DNA of 64,000 bases from Sorghum bicolor (GCF_000003195.3 NC_012871.2:44248434-44312433), one strand, 5' to 3'. Shown: positions 1 through 11,773, counted from the stretch's first letter. Program-made: numbers and translations. The notes: generated by a model not told the origin, from the letters alone.

Positions 1-166
1 GGATATCAATCCGTGGCAAGGGATACTTATTCTTGATCGTCACCGCATTGAGTGGGCGATAGTCCACGCACATGCGCAAAGATTGATACTTATTTTTCAC
101 AAACAACATTGGACAACCCCATTCGGATGAACTCGGCCGGATGAAACCATTGTCCAGCAACACCTT
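1..166 (-). pseudogene. Ty3/gypsy reverse transcriptase fragment (element H, Tekay/Del type)
   Basis: Read on the minus strand, this piece encodes the start of a reverse transcriptase: a [17 protein letters not shown] stretch, then [20 protein letters not shown], the signature of Tekay/Del chromoviruses. It is the downstream half of a polyprotein whose upstream half lies at 18073-18404. The two halves meet at the 5-bp duplication ACCTT (162-166 and 18073-18077), so element A landed inside this gene. The rest of RT, RNase H and integrase would lie left of the window. The lysine-rich segment before CVDY reads NKY rather than the usual KKD, a sign of decay. Lineage is from recalled motifs; the fragment itself is clear. 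Confidence 0.85.
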
Positions 167-435
167 TGTTGACGGTCCTTAAGTATCAAATTTAATTATC
201 AAATAAACAAAGAAAATGATCCAAATGAAATCAACATCCAGACTTAGGGTTTTATCTGACAGAATTCCACGAGTTTTGGTGTTTGTCTATTTCTGCAGGG
301 GGTTATCAGGAAATACGGAAGAAAGGCCCACATGTCAGGATTACATAGAGATATCAACGTGCCGCGCAATTATCTTACATGTAGAAGACTCCGGAAGCCA
401 TGGGAAGGAAGCGGAGGCCGAACGGAGCCTGGCCC

Positions 436-470
436 TGGGCGCCCAACCAGGTGACCAGGGCGCCCGCCCC
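436..470 (+). promoter_or_regulatory. Paired GC-rich dyad GGGCGCCC upstream of the TATA box (A, 5' LTR)
   Basis: Two copies of the self-complementary core GGGCGCCC lie about 20 bp apart, roughly 120 bp upstream of the TATA box. The second copy has the fuller form GGGCGCCCGCCC. The same pairing occurs in the LTRs of C, D, F and I. Function is inferred only from position and conservation. Confidence 0.5.
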
Positions 471-588
471 CCTTCTGAGTTCAATCAGGACTCTCTTTCA
501 GGATCAAGCTCCACCGACCTAAAGGATCAAGGATAACCGTTCAATCAATGTCGGTTTCATCCAACGGCCCATATTCACTTGAAGGGAC

Positions 589-595
589 TATAAAA
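589..595 (+). promoter_or_regulatory. TATA box of element A 5' LTR
   Basis: TATAAAA sits in the context GGGACTATAAAACCAGACC, followed by a C-rich stretch. The same context occurs in the A 3' LTR (about 7287) and in both F LTRs. It marks the likely end of U3. Confidence 0.75.
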
Positions 596-1214
596 CCAGA
601 CCCCCTGGCCCCTGGAGGAGAGAGCCTCTCAACCCTAATTCATTATTCCTCAAGGGAGAAGAAGCCTCTGATCAAGCCTAGAGCCACCACATCAATTAGA
701 CATCTAGATTAACATAGCTACATAGGATTAGAACTAGAAGGAGTCAATCTTCGATTGGTTTCCGGATCTGTCAAGAGGATTCTTGGTATTTCTCTATTGT
801 TCTTCTAATTGTTCATCTTTGTTCTTCAATATTATGAATATGACTTTGTTCTACTTCAATATATTGCTTATGACTTTGCTCTACTTGTTTATATTCAAGA
901 TTATATTGTTCTTAGTTTATCATAATTATATACTTGGCTTAGTTAGATTGGATCCATATACATGTTTAGGATCGTATAGCGTTTATCCATCGGATCCATG
1001 CGTAAATGATAGATATTGTGTAGGCGTGGTGCTTATACCGTATTTATCTGCGATTGTACCCCATATGCCAGATCGTGGGGTAGTTCGTGATAGTGACAGC
1101 TTCATTGATTCTTATATAGTCCCCCTCTCGTGTATTGGGCTGGCAGAGCAACATTATTACAGGGGAGTGATTACGATGTATCTCATATTCCTTGCTAATA
1201 TCACTATGCATGGG

Positions 1215-1310
1215 CGTAAATGATTGCTAAGTATGCTTGCACTAACTATGATATGCATCGGATCCATGCGTAAATGATTGCTAAGTATGCTTGCACTAAC
1301 TATGATATGC
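1215..1310 (+). repeat. Tandem duplication of a 42-bp segment inside the A 5' LTR
   Basis: The segment that begins CGTAAATGATTGCTAAG occurs at 1215-1256 and again, apparently unchanged, at 1269-1310 (period 54 bp). The region is absent from the shortened 3' LTR, so it cannot be dated by comparison. Confidence 0.85.
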
Positions 1311-1871
1311 TAGACTATATAGTTGAGAATAGCTTAGGAAATATTCTTGTAGTTCGTTCTAATACCATGCTAATGACTTACTAGAATATCTAATTGAGGT
1401 GCTTATCATATTTATTATGTGGCTAAGTTATGCTGATCAGATTAATTATCTTTGTCACTATTCATTACTTTATATATCCTTTATGTGACACTTACGCCTA
1501 TATGAAAGAGTTAAACAAATGTTCTCAATTATACATACAATGATAGATACTCAATCTCATATTCCATTCTATAATCAATATTGATGATTACTAATCCCTT
1601 CCCAGTGGTAAAAATATAAATAACGATACCTGGAATACTTCCCGGTTAAAATGCTACATCGGTATTAATCTGTGCGCTTGTAGATCCCATTCATTATTTA
1701 TTTAGACGAGCAATTGCATATTTCAATACCGCGTCTCTCATATCATGCTGGGGATGACAACTTGGCTTAAGTGGTATGAGGGATAGGTTTGGCATTTTTG
1801 GCACTGTTATCAGAATTAGAAAACTAAGACTACTTTTGGTAATGATGTTAAGAATACCCAACAAGCATTTT

Positions 1872-1889
1872 TGGCGCCGTTGCCGGGGA
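1872..1889 (+). promoter_or_regulatory. Primer binding site (tRNA-Asp type) of element A
   Basis: TGGCGCCGTTGCCGGGGA lies 8 bp after the 5' LTR. It is complementary to the 3' end of plant tRNA-Asp, the usual primer of Athila-like elements. Identical copies follow the 5' LTRs of D and F. Confidence 0.9.
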
Positions 1890-2022
1890 AGGTTGATTAC
1901 TAATCAGGAATGAATATAGCATTTCGAGTTATCATTCGCATCACTAATATGATTGAGCTTATCAATTCTCTCATACAGGTTTACCCTGATATTTTTCTAT
2001 TTTATCTTATGCAGGGTAATGT

Positions 2023-3683
2023 ATGAATAGAAGACATCTTCCAGGAAATTTTGTTGACAATCCGAAGCATTATTCAAAAAACGAGAGCCAAGCTCAAGAA
2101 GAGATCATCAACACTTCAGCAAGAAGCTTCATCCAATCAAGAAGATCACGGAACTTGTCTTCAGAGTTCAAAGCCATGGCGAACAAATCGATCCGTGAGT
2201 TCTGAGCTCCCACTACGGACAACATCCGCACTGGACCTGCTGCAGAGATCGATGGCAACTTTGAGCTCAAGCCTGGACTTATCAACATGGTCCAATCCAA
2301 CCAGTTCTGTGGGAAGGCACATGAAGATGCTAGTGCTCATCTCCAACACTTCCTGGAGATTTGCAACACATTCACCATATTAGGAGTCCCCAGAGATGCT
2401 ATACTACTTCACCTCTTCCCATTCTCACTGTTAGGAAGAGCGAAGCAGTGGTTCTACGCTACAAAGGAGAAGAATACTACGTGGGCACTCTGCTCCACGA
2501 ACTTTCTGGCTAAGTTCTTTCCCATGGGCAAGACCAATGCTCTCCGTGGAAAGATTACAAGTTTTCAACAACAACATGATGAATCCGTTCTAGAAGCATG
2601 GGAGCGCTTCTAAGACTAATCCTAGAATGTCCCCATCATGGAATGGAGAGTTGGCTATTGATGTAGACATTTTATCATGGGCTCGGCAACAGTGCCCGAG
2701 AAATCATGGATGCTGCAACTGGAGGAGCATTCCTATCACTTACCATATCACAAGCCACAGCTCTTGTGGAGAAGATGGCGTCCAACCAAAGCTGGAATGA
2801 AGAAAGGACCTAGACACGCAAGAGAGGTGGAGGTATGTATCAGCTCAAGGAGGTAGACATGCTGTCTGCAAAGCTAGACCTGCTCATGAAGAAGCTCGAC
2901 GATAGAGGTGGAGATAAGAAAGAAGTTATGCACATCTACAACTCTCACATGACTTGTGAGGAGTGTGGAGATACTGGACACTCAGGCAACCACTGCCTTG
3001 AGATGCTTGAGGATGTGAACTACATCATCATCAACAACAACAACTACTACAACCGTCCTCAACAAAATCAAGGTTGGAATCAACAGAGGCCTAACTACTC
3101 AGGTAATTATCAAGGTAACAATTCTTATAACAATAATAATAATTTTCCACCTCTGAGAGAGTTAGTGTCTAATCAAGGAAAGCTAATGGATAACCTATCT
3201 AAGAAATTGGCATCTAATGATAAAATGCTAGAAAATATAAATAACAGAATGGATAATTTCTCTACTGCCATCAAGAATCAAATTAGCTTTAATAAAATGA
3301 TTGAATCTCAGTTAAATCAAATAGCTGCTGCTGTTCCTACTACTAACCCCGGTATACCATCACAACCGGAAGGATTAGAATCTGCAAATCTTGTAGACAT
3401 GTTTGATGCAGGTAATTACTGGAGTAACCCCGTCACTGAAGTTACTACTGACCTTCTGCCGGTCAAGAGAGGCGATCCAGGACGCCCCATCATCCCGACC
3501 TCCATCAGCATGGTGGACTTCCTAGAAGCACTCTGTGACTTTGGCTCTAGTGTCAACATTATGCCCAGGGTACTCTATGAAAAATTCTTTACATATCCTT
3601 TATTAGAAACAACCATGTGTTTGCAGTTTGCAGATCAGACGATAAGTTTTCCAAAAGGAATATTGAAGAACCTTTGTGTCTGA
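2023..3683 (+). pseudogene. Element A gag (broken) running into a degenerate first protease domain
   Basis: The frame from 2023 encodes an Athila-like Gag core, with HLQHFLEIC, then [14 protein letters not shown] and FLAKFFPMGKTN. A TGA at 2203-2205 and a TAA at 2611-2613 interrupt it, and the next stretch (to about 2830) is recognisable only across a frame change. From 2835 the frame is open again. It has a CCHC zinc knuckle, CEECGDTGHSGNHC (about 2955-2996), an Asn-rich linker, and a coiled-coil-like segment rich in Leu, Lys and Asn. A retropepsin-like segment CDFGSSVNIMP follows at about 3535, where the usual Asp-Thr/Ser-Gly reads Asp-Phe-Gly. A TGA at 3681-3683 ends this frame, but the domain continues at 3693. 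Confidence 0.85.
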
Positions 3684-3692
3684 GTTGGTACC

Positions 3693-4670
3693 TTGTACGC
3701 CCCAGCAGACTTCGTGGTGATAGAGACCGGTAATGATGAGAGGGCACCCATCATCTTAGGGAGGCCATTCTTAAACACCTCGGGAGCTGTCATCTACGCT
3801 AGTGCTGCCAAGATCAGTTTCTACATCAAAGGGAGGAAGGAGACGTTTTCCTTCAAGAAAAAGACTACACAAATCCCAGATCAATCCAGATGTGAACCAA
3901 GGAAGAGGACCAACAGGAGGAACAGGAACAAGCAAGTATGGACCGAGTCAGCTAAGATGGTCACTGCAGTTCATGGAGGTCAAGATCATCAACTTAAGTC
4001 ACCATTTTTAACCAAGAAGGATGACCCAGGAATGCCAAGCATCTATTGCCTCATAAATGGATACAACTTCTACAAGACGACTTGTGACACCGGATCAGGC
4101 GTCAACATAATGGCCGCAGTCACCTATCGGCTCTTGTTCGGAACCATGCCCTTAAAACTAACATACATTCAGCTCCAGATGGCAGATCAGACATTTCGAG
4201 AGGTTAAAGGAATAGTAACTGATGTCCCTATCAAAATAGACGATCATTTTGTCTACACAGACTTTCAGGTTATTGACATGGGAGAAGATGAGTATGATCC
4301 ACCCATCATCCTTGGAAGACCGTTCCTCAGCACCGTTAAAGCAATCATCTACATTGGAACTAGAGAAGTCCATATGCACTTCCCCTCAGAGAAGGTACGC
4401 CGCTATTTTACTGACCCTAACTATATCGTTGAAGACTCTAAGCAGGTCAGAAAACGACGCAACCGCAACCAGAGGAGGCAAATCATCAAGGACGGATGGG
4501 CAGACTATGAAGGAGAAGTAATAAGATCAGAAGACATACAGTTTAAACAGAATTATCCGGAGGAGACCGTAGCACCGAGTCAGGTATGGAAAGAGAACAT
4601 AACTATACATGAAGAGGAGGCGCCGCTGGAAGTACCGACTCCGCCACTCAACGAATCCCAGGACAACTAG
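3693..4670 (+). CDS. Element A protease-region ORF: end of PR1 plus an intact-looking second retropepsin
   Basis: The 325-codon ORF starts with the end of the first protease domain (IILGRPFLNTSG, the conserved C-terminal half). A basic linker follows, then a second, separate retropepsin-like domain: CDTGSGVNIM with the catalytic Asp codon at 4086-4088, an LQMADQT strand, and a closing IILGRPFLSTVKA. An acidic and basic tail (EEEAPLEVPTPPLNE) ends at TAG. Retroviral proteases are normally single-copy and dimerise, so two copies in one polyprotein are unusual. The frame matches the preceding gag-PR1 frame, so the ATG at 3693 is only the first Met after a nonsense codon. No RT follows. Confidence 0.8.
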   Translation: MYAPADFVVIETGNDERAPIILGRPFLNTSGAVIYASAAKISFYIKGRKETFSFKKKTTQIPDQSRCEPRKRTNRRNRNKQVWTESAKMVTAVHGGQDHQLKSPFLTKKDDPGMPSIYCLINGYNFYKTTCDTGSGVNIMAAVTYRLLFGTMPLKLTYIQLQMADQTFREVKGIVTDVPIKIDDHFVYTDFQVIDMGEDEYDPPIILGRPFLSTVKAIIYIGTREVHMHFPSEKVRRYFTDPNYIVEDSKQVRKRRNRNQRRQIIKDGWADYEGEVIRSEDIQFKQNYPEETVAPSQVWKENITIHEEEAPLEVPTPPLNESQDN

Positions 4671-5163
4671 AAAACGGAGAGTCCCATTCGGAGGACTTAA
4701 AAACACCGAACGCCTTGCCAAGAGGTAAACTTGGTAGTTATCCTTTCCCTTTCAATTATTTAAATGGTTTGCTTAGTTAATCATGTTCATACTATCCTAA
4801 AAAGAAAATAAAAATGTGAAAAACAGTAAGCCCCATGTGAGTATACGGGTGGCATAAACTTCATAAGTACATTCACTGTGGTGGCATAAAAATAAAATAA
4901 ATATTTCTTTTCTCCTTTATAAAACGAAAATATAAAAATAGGGAATAATATTTATTGAGGAGTCTCAACATGATAAAGGCTAGATATTTATGCTAACACT
5001 TAACTAGTTCCACAAAGCTTTGTTGTCTATTTGAGCTCCACGGAATTTAAGAACCAAGAAGACTAGCAGACGGAGGACATTCTAATCGCTGTCAGGATGC
5101 TGCCGACTTTCAAACACACCTCTGCCACCTGATAGCTACATCAAAAGAAATTACATCAAAACT

Positions 5164-5188
5164 CAGCTTGGGGATGAGCACCCCCATT
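5164..5188 (+). promoter_or_regulatory. Internal polypurine-like hairpin, element A
   Basis: CAGCTTGGGGATGAGCACCC resembles the true polypurine tract (AAGCTTGGGGGAG) and can fold G-run to C-run. Equivalent sites occur after the last ORF in C, D, F and I. It may be a second (central) plus-strand priming site; that role is inferred. Confidence 0.5.
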
Positions 5189-6091
5189 TATCCCGCTAAG
5201 TATTCCTATCTATCTTTATACTTATACTACATTAAAATATAAATATACATAACTATGAAAAAACCAAATAAAGATTTTATGCTTATATATATATCTTTTG
5301 CTTAGTTTGTTTAAATAAATAAATAAAGTGGCTATGCTAATCTGAATCTTAATAATAAAACTCTAGCATGGATATGATGAATAGTTGCTCTGCCTAATTT
5401 TCAAATTTTGAAGTTCTCTCTCAAGTTTAGACATAACTGTTATAATTTAAAGCTTGCTCTAAACCTAAACTTGTGGGAAGAAAACTTGATCTAAAGTCTA
5501 AATTGTTCACGGATATGATATGGGAAGGTTGAGCTGTTGTTTATCTGTTCCTAGAGATGCTAGAATTCTGGAGAATTTTTATCTTTGAAAATCTTAAAAT
5601 ATTGCATGATGAGTTCATATATGATGAGAGTTTAAACTCCTACCACAGCCATATATACATGCTTGCTAGACTTTGAACCACACATTTACTTCTTTTTACT
5701 GCTTATGAGCATTGAGTGTGGTCCAGTTGCGTAGACCCTTAGGAGCTTGTCATGTGGTTAAATCAAGATTCACTTGCACGTTCACTCACACATGCTGCTT
5801 CTACTCCGGGAGTACGCATCTACATATATCCACCCATTTCCATCTCTAGAACCACCTAAAAAATATTCTACTCCTAATCCGGGAGAGAATGGCTAAAAAC
5901 ATTTCTGTTTTCCCCTGTGAAATAAATGCTCAAGTTATCTTGGTTACTGCCACTTGCTATATTATTTCATGAGACGAGTGCTCTAAAAAAAGAAAAAAAA
6001 TGAAAAAAAGAGAAGAGATACGAGGAAATAAAAAGGGGCAAGTGCCCGGAACCTCGAAAGAAAAGAAAAAAGTGAGACGAGAGGTAAAAAT

Positions 6092-6138
6092 GGACAAGTA
6101 TCTGATAGTAGAATTAGGGGTACAAGATACCCACCTGA
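6092..6138 (+). ncRNA. Conserved 3'-UTR two-hairpin module, copy in A
   Basis: The A copy has a decayed first stem (GGACAAGTATC), the linker AGTAGAATTAGG and an intact second hairpin GGGTACAAGATACCC. See the finding on this module; seven copies occur in five families. Confidence 0.55.
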
Positions 6139-6845
6139 GAGGAAAGAAAAAGAAATATAGAGCATCTCATTCTCCTCACAAAGTTTTAAAAAGCAAGAAA
6201 GGTATGTATCCCCTCAAAGAGCAAAAAAAAGATTTAGACTTTCACCATTGTTATCACCATCATCACCATATACCATTCATTCGTCACACATGCACATCTT
6301 GATTTGACTTATTGATTTGTTTCTTTGGATCCATGGTTTGACTATACAATAAATGTCTTGTGAGTATGTATACTTTGTCTCCCACCTATGAGCTCCAGAT
6401 ATTAAAGCCTTATTAGAGTAGGGTGAGAGAGAAGGCAATGTCAATATGCCTTATACCAACAATACTACATATCTTGAGAGAAGGCATATACCATCACTGC
6501 CTTAGTAAGGATCCAGAAATACCACAAAAGAGAGATATGAGAGAGTCATATAAGGAATCTCTAAGTTTTATTTGAAAATCTGCAAAAACTCCAGAGCTAT
6601 AGCTGATCAAGAATAAGAGACATGGCACTTGACTAGACTGTTCTATCTTTTAACTACTCAAGACAGAAGTGACAGTTACAAGTCTAATGGTGAAAGGTAA
6701 AATGATCAGAAGTTTTAAGTCTTGACAGTTTACTCTAACTCAGAGATGAGATCTTATTTAAAAGCATGTGTACCGTCAATTTTTAAAAGTATTGCAGCAA
6801 CTTCTGATCCATCGCTGAGATTATCCTTGCTCAGGGACGAGCAAG

Positions 6846-6864
6846 AGGTAAGCTTGGGGGAGTT
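6846..6864 (+). promoter_or_regulatory. Polypurine tract of element A
   Basis: AGGTAAGCTTGGGGGAGTT directly precedes the 3' LTR (TGTTGACGG at 6865), as expected for the plus-strand primer. Confidence 0.85.
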
Positions 6865-7358
6865 TGTTGACGGTCCTTAAGTATCAAATTTAATTATCAA
6901 ATAAACAAAGAAAAGGATCCAAATGAAATCAACATCCAGACTTAGGGTTTTATCTGACAGAATTCCACGAGTTTTGGTGTTTGTCTATTTCTGCAGGGGG
7001 TTATCAGGAAATACGGAAGAAAGGCCCACATGTCAGGATTACATAGAGATTTCAACGTGCCGCGCAATTATCTTACATCTAGAAGACTCCGGAAGCCATT
7101 GGAAGGAAGCGGAGGCCGAACGGAGCCTGGCCCTGGGCGCCCGACCAGGTGACCAGGGCGCCCGCCCCAATTCTGAGTTCAATCAGGACTCTCTTTCGGG
7201 ATCAAGCTCCACCGACCTAAAGGATCAAGGATAACCGTTCAATCAATGTCGGTTTGATCCAACGGCCCATATTCACTTGAAGGGACTATAAAACCAGACC
7301 CCCTGGCCCCTGGAGGAGAGAGCCTCAAAACCCTTGTTCATTATTCCTCAAGGGAGAA
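6865..7358 (+). repeat. 3' LTR of element A, first part
   Basis: This repeats 167-661 of the 5' LTR, including the TATA box and the GC-rich pair. It stops in CAAGGGAGAA, where element B begins. The LTR resumes at 17567 after the duplicated GAGAA. Confidence 0.93.
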
Positions 7359-8000
7359 TGTAACACCCAAAAATTTACAAATTTTGAAATAGGTGGAAAT
7401 GATTTAATTTTGTAATTTTGTGTTCATAAAATATAGAGAAATATTATTTTTTATATATTGAATAAAATTTAACATAGGATTTAGCAACTTGTTTGCGCAT
7501 TCATTTTTGGAGCATTTATTTTCTTTGTAATGTGTGAATTTTGGCAAAGTCAAAATATTTTCAAATTGATTTTTAAACTGTTTTGAAAAGACCTAGAAAT
7601 AAAAAGAAACCAACAAACAAAACAAAAGAAAAGAAGAAAGGGAAAACCTCCCCCTCTCTCTTTTCTAGCCGAAGGCCTGCCCAACCCCCCGGCCCAGCTC
7701 CTCTCCCCACTCGCGGCCCGCCAGTGCACTTTCCCTCCCTTGCTCTCTTCGTCACGGCCCAGCTTCACACTTCCTTCCCCCTCGGCCCAAGCTGGCCAGC
7801 AGCCGGCCCGGTGCGCCATCCCTTTTCCCTTTCTTCTTTCACTAGCAAGCCGCCCCCTCTTCTGTCACTAGCAAGCCACCCCCACGCGGCAGCGACCCAG
7901 CTTTCTTCTTCCTAGCGTCGAGTCCACCCCGGACTTTTGCAGGAGGCAGTGAATCCCGTATCTCTAGGGATTTTCTAGGCAATGCACCAACTGAGCACCC

Positions 8001-8007
8001 TATAAGA
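8001..8007 (+). promoter_or_regulatory. Possible TATA box of solo LTR B
   Basis: TATAAGA in the context CACCCTATAAGAGCATTAGC is followed by a CT-rich stretch. It is the best core-promoter candidate in B and supports the plus orientation. Confidence 0.45.
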
Positions 8008-9591
8008 GCATTAGCGCCCCTCGGCGTCTGCTCTTTTCCATCTTCGTGCACGAGAGCCACTCTAGACGCCGAAGTCGTCGTTTTAGATCTCGCCGAGCTT
8101 GCAGTTTCTGCCGCCACCGTGGAGCTCCCTACCCACTGCTGTGTCGTCAAATTCAAGTCCTTGCCAAACACCAATTTTGGGTAACAAAGTCAACAAGCTT
8201 TCCTCCGTGTTTCCTAATGCCCTCCTTCATGTTCACGATCTTGCCGAATTTTGTAGGAGCTCACAGTCCGCCGCTCCGCGACGCGCGCCGTCCACAAGCT
8301 TTCCTCATCCTCCTTTTCGACCGTGGAGAGTTCGCCTCTCCCTGCTCTATCTTTCCGTGCCATCCCCGTCGAAAACCAAGCCCTCTAGGCCGTTTTTCCC
8401 ATCTCCGGCGAGCTCAGAGCTCCCAGCCATGGAGCCGCCGTGCCGGGAACACTGTTCTGGCCGGGGTATCCTTCTTTACCCTCCTAGGTCTAATCTGAGC
8501 CATTCATCGCAGATCCAATGACCCAAATTTCAAGATACCCCTTTGGCCGACAGTTTTTCTAAAGAGCCCCTGGCCTTTTTAGATATCGAGCCCGCGGTCC
8601 TAAACGCTTTTCCGATAATACGCTTTCTCCTTTTGAAAACGCAAACATTTCACTTCAGGTTCGAAATACGCTTTCAATATTTACAAAAATGCCACTGAGT
8701 TTCTTTAGGCTATAAAATATTCATTTTAAATCCGTTTTCATCCATTCAAATTTCGTTAGATTCGTGTTAACGAGCTCTACATGATAGAAGTACTAGTTCA
8801 CTGTTTTGAAACTTTTTAATTTTGCAGTAGTATTTAATTAATTATTTTTCTATACAAAATCTTAGAAAATTCATAACTTCTACGTTTTAATTCTGATTTT
8901 TGTGAACTTTATGTTTGTGTGATCGTAGCGCTGCGTAGAATATTTTGATAAACTTTTATATTTGTTTTACCACTGTTTGGTCTATTGTTCTAATTATAGC
9001 TTGTTTGCTTCGTGTATGATTGTCTATATTGGATTGCGTGTTGTTGATTGATGATCGAGTTTAGTCGGTGAGCTTTACGTTGGTGATCAAGGTCAAGCTT
9101 TTGACGACTAGCAGCAGACTCAGGAGAGCTTTGATCAAGGCAAGTATAACTTGGGACTATCCTTGTTACCTACACACTTTTAATACATATATCATATGCA
9201 TGTGTCCACCTTGATGACCTTAGTAAAATCGTAGATGATTGTTATCCTGAATTCCTTGTTACCTATTTTGGATATGCATTTGGGTAGTTCTTGCTAGTGC
9301 TTGAATATAATCCATGATCTTGTAACATGAATGTTTGGATATACAATAAACAATAAAATAAGTTTTCTAGCAACTTGAATATAAAGGGTGGAAAGAACTC
9401 TGGCTTTTGCTAGATTGATCTTGACCCTCCATAAGGACTTATCCCTTGGCAAAAGCTGGGACAACTCATACAACCATGAGGGCTATATGGCTCTGGCTTT
9501 AGTCAAGTATGAGTAAGCTTTCCTAGCTTGTTAGAGGTTACCCGAAAGGGCGGAGGGGCTGAAACATTTTGGGTATAATGCGAGCCCCTGT

Positions 9592-11072
9592 TGTTGACAT
9601 TCGTTAAGTGCAATAAGAATAAGAAAAATTCCGCAAGCGCACAGAACATCATCGTAGCATTTTATCGGGAGTATTCCAGGTATCGTTATTTATATTTTAC
9701 CACTAGGAAGCTAAGGTCAAAGAATCTGATAACTTACTATCATGCATCTATTAATTTAATAAACCAACTAGACTAAATTAGGGGTGAATGATATATGATA
9801 GGTAATAATATAAAGGTGAGAATTCTTTGATAAATGCGTAGATAGCCATAGCGGGAGGACAACGGGAGAGACCTGGGTTCCTGTATACTTCTTTATTACT
9901 TCAGTTCTATGATAACAAAGAATGAATAGATATAGCAATCACATATTAGCACTTTGGGACATCAGAACACCAACCACAGAAAGAGAACTGGAAGGGGGCT
10001 GGGAAGCTCTGACTACGGTCCTACAAACACCGATCCGAACGAGGTGGAATACGTCGACCGTTAGGGCTGTCACTACCCTAGGGCTACCACAACAATCCGT
10101 AGGACTGGGTGCAACCTCAGGTAACCTCTAGTATAGACACCACGTCTACACTAACGATTACTACTCTAATTAACATGAATAACTAGAGCACTCGATGCGA
10201 ACGGAGATCCTATGCCAAAATATAACAACTACACTACTCGATAATAATAAAGGCATAAAAGTAAATAAAGAAGATAAATATATTAAAGCATAAGTCTTAC
10301 AATAAATATAAAGACAGACCAAAACTCTGAAGACTTCTCCAGAACTGAAGCGCAGATCCACTCTCCCTAACTCCCGACTAGAACTAATCTACTACATAGG
10401 AATGTCTAGTCCTAATTCTCTATAGAGGAAAGGTTATCTTTAGAGGGCACCTCTCAACTCTATAATGACATATTTTCCTCCAGGGGCCAGGGGCCTTGCT
10501 TATATAGTCCTCCTCCTTTGTGCGTTTTTGGTTCAGTAGGCGATGTGGTACTAAACTTTCCACCATATCTCATGAAAATGCACATAGGCCTTAATGGACC
10601 AAAATCTGATTTGGGCCCAATTAATCCCGCATCTCTTTTATGTGGAGTCCTTCTTTTATTAATATCTTTTGATTCTGAACTCCAAATATAGCAAATAATA
10701 TATGTATTTCGATCAGCTCGACGAGATCTTTGTAATGGTGTACTCCATTCTGTGATTGGTGCTTGTACTAGGGCGGGCGCCCTAGAATCAAGGGCGGGCG
10801 CCCTGGTCCCAGACCTGTCTCGGCTCCGCTACGGTCGAGTTGCTTCTAGAGTCTTCCTGATTATGGAAAATTACCGCACACATTAATTCTCTTTGTAAAC
10901 CCGACGTGTGGGCCTTTCCTTCGTATTTCCTGATACCCCTCTGCAGAAATAGACAAACACCAAAACTCGTGGAATTCTATCAGATAAAACCCTAAGTCTG
11001 GGTGTTGGTTGCATTTGGATCCTTTTCTTTATTCATTTGATGATTATATTTGGTACTTAAGGACCATCAACA
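9592..11072 (-). repeat. 3' LTR of element C (left copy)
   Basis: This matches 15288-16765. On the minus strand it starts TGTTGATGGTCC and ends at the TGTTGACATTCG edge in plus sense. It contains a GC-rich pair (10770-10806) and a TATA box. A block at 9993-10125 is almost identical to the F LTR. Confidence 0.92.
10499..10506 (-). promoter_or_regulatory. TATA box of C 3' LTR
   Basis: TATATAAG on the minus strand in the context GGACTATATAAGCAAGG, the same context as in element D. Confidence 0.7.
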
Positions 11073-11092
11073 AACTCCCCCAAGCTTACCTC
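11073..11092 (-). promoter_or_regulatory. Polypurine tract of element C
   Basis: On the minus strand AGGTAAGCTTGGGGGAGTTT abuts the 3' LTR, matching the tracts of A, F and I. Confidence 0.85.
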
Positions 11093-11773
11093 TTGCTCGT
11101 CCCTAAGCAAGGATAGACTCAAAAGTTTCTGCAGTGGTTTCATGCCTGAAAAGTGCACATGCGTTCAAGCAAGATCTCATCTCTGAGTTAGAGTAAACTG
11201 TTAATACTTAAAATTTACTCATTTTACCTTTCACCATGGGGCTTGCAACCATCACTTATGTCTTGAGCAGTTAAAAGATAGAACAGTCTAGTCAAGCGCC
11301 ATGTCTCTTGTTCTTCGATTAACTATAGTTCTGGAGTTTTTGCAGATTTTTAAATAAAACTCAGAGATTCCTTGCATGACTCTCTCTAGTCTCTCTTTTG
11401 TGGTATTTTTGGATCCTTACCAAGGCAGTAATGGTGTATGCCTTCTCTCAAAGTATGTGGTATTTTTGATATGAGGCATAGTGGTATTGTCTTCTCTCTC
11501 ACCCTACTCTATTAAGGTTTGATATCTAGAGCTCATAGGTGGGAGACAGCTAATACATACTTACAAGACACTTATTGCATAGTCAAACCATGGATCCAGA
11601 AGAACAAGTCAATAAGTCAAATTAAGATGTGCATGTGTGGCGAATGAATGGTGATAATGATGAAAATAATGATGAAAGTCTAATTCTACTTTTGCCCTTT
11701 TGAGTGGTACATACCTTTCTTGCACTTGAGGCTTTTGAGGGGAATGAGACGCTCTATTTTTTTTCTTTTCTCT

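Larger units (their letters stand above)
167..1863 (+). repeat. 5' LTR of element A
   Basis: This direct repeat matches 6865-7358 plus 17567-18072. It opens TGTTGACGG and closes CCCAACA, directly before the primer binding site. At 1697 bp it is about 700 bp longer than the 3' copy. The difference lies roughly at 925-1645, missing from the 3' LTR. It holds a TATA box, a pair of GC-rich motifs and a local tandem duplication. A 146-codon open frame at 783-1223 sits in it but shows no coding signal I trust. Confidence 0.93.
4671..6864 (+). other. Long non-coding 3' region of element A
   Basis: This AT-rich stretch of 2.2 kb has no convincing ORF. It aligns in order with the 3' regions of D (from about 46480), F and, reversed, C and I. 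Landmarks are an internal polypurine-like hairpin at 5164, a shared GTGTGGTCCAGTTGCGTAG segment near 5720, a purine-rich stretch near 6000, the two-hairpin module at 6092 and the true polypurine tract at its end. Confidence 0.8.

Noticed and set aside
783..1223. 146-codon ORF inside the A 5' LTR, similar to a 133-codon ORF (18918-19319, minus) inside the I LTR
   Set aside because: The two translate to similar stretches (CVGVVL..., DSFIDS/DSFVDS), but nucleotide changes fall at all codon positions, and the C, D and F LTRs do not keep the frame. Shared LTR ancestry explains it better than coding.
6000..6302. Lys-rich then His-rich 100-codon ORF in the A 3' UTR
   Set aside because: Arises from A-rich and ATCACC-type simple sequence. 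The homologous regions of C, D and F do not keep the frame.
7583..8521. Overlapping ORFs of 110-150 codons on both strands in solo LTR B
   Set aside because: They lie in a GC-rich stretch with few stop codons, have Pro/Arg/Ser-rich low-complexity translations, and no family resemblance.
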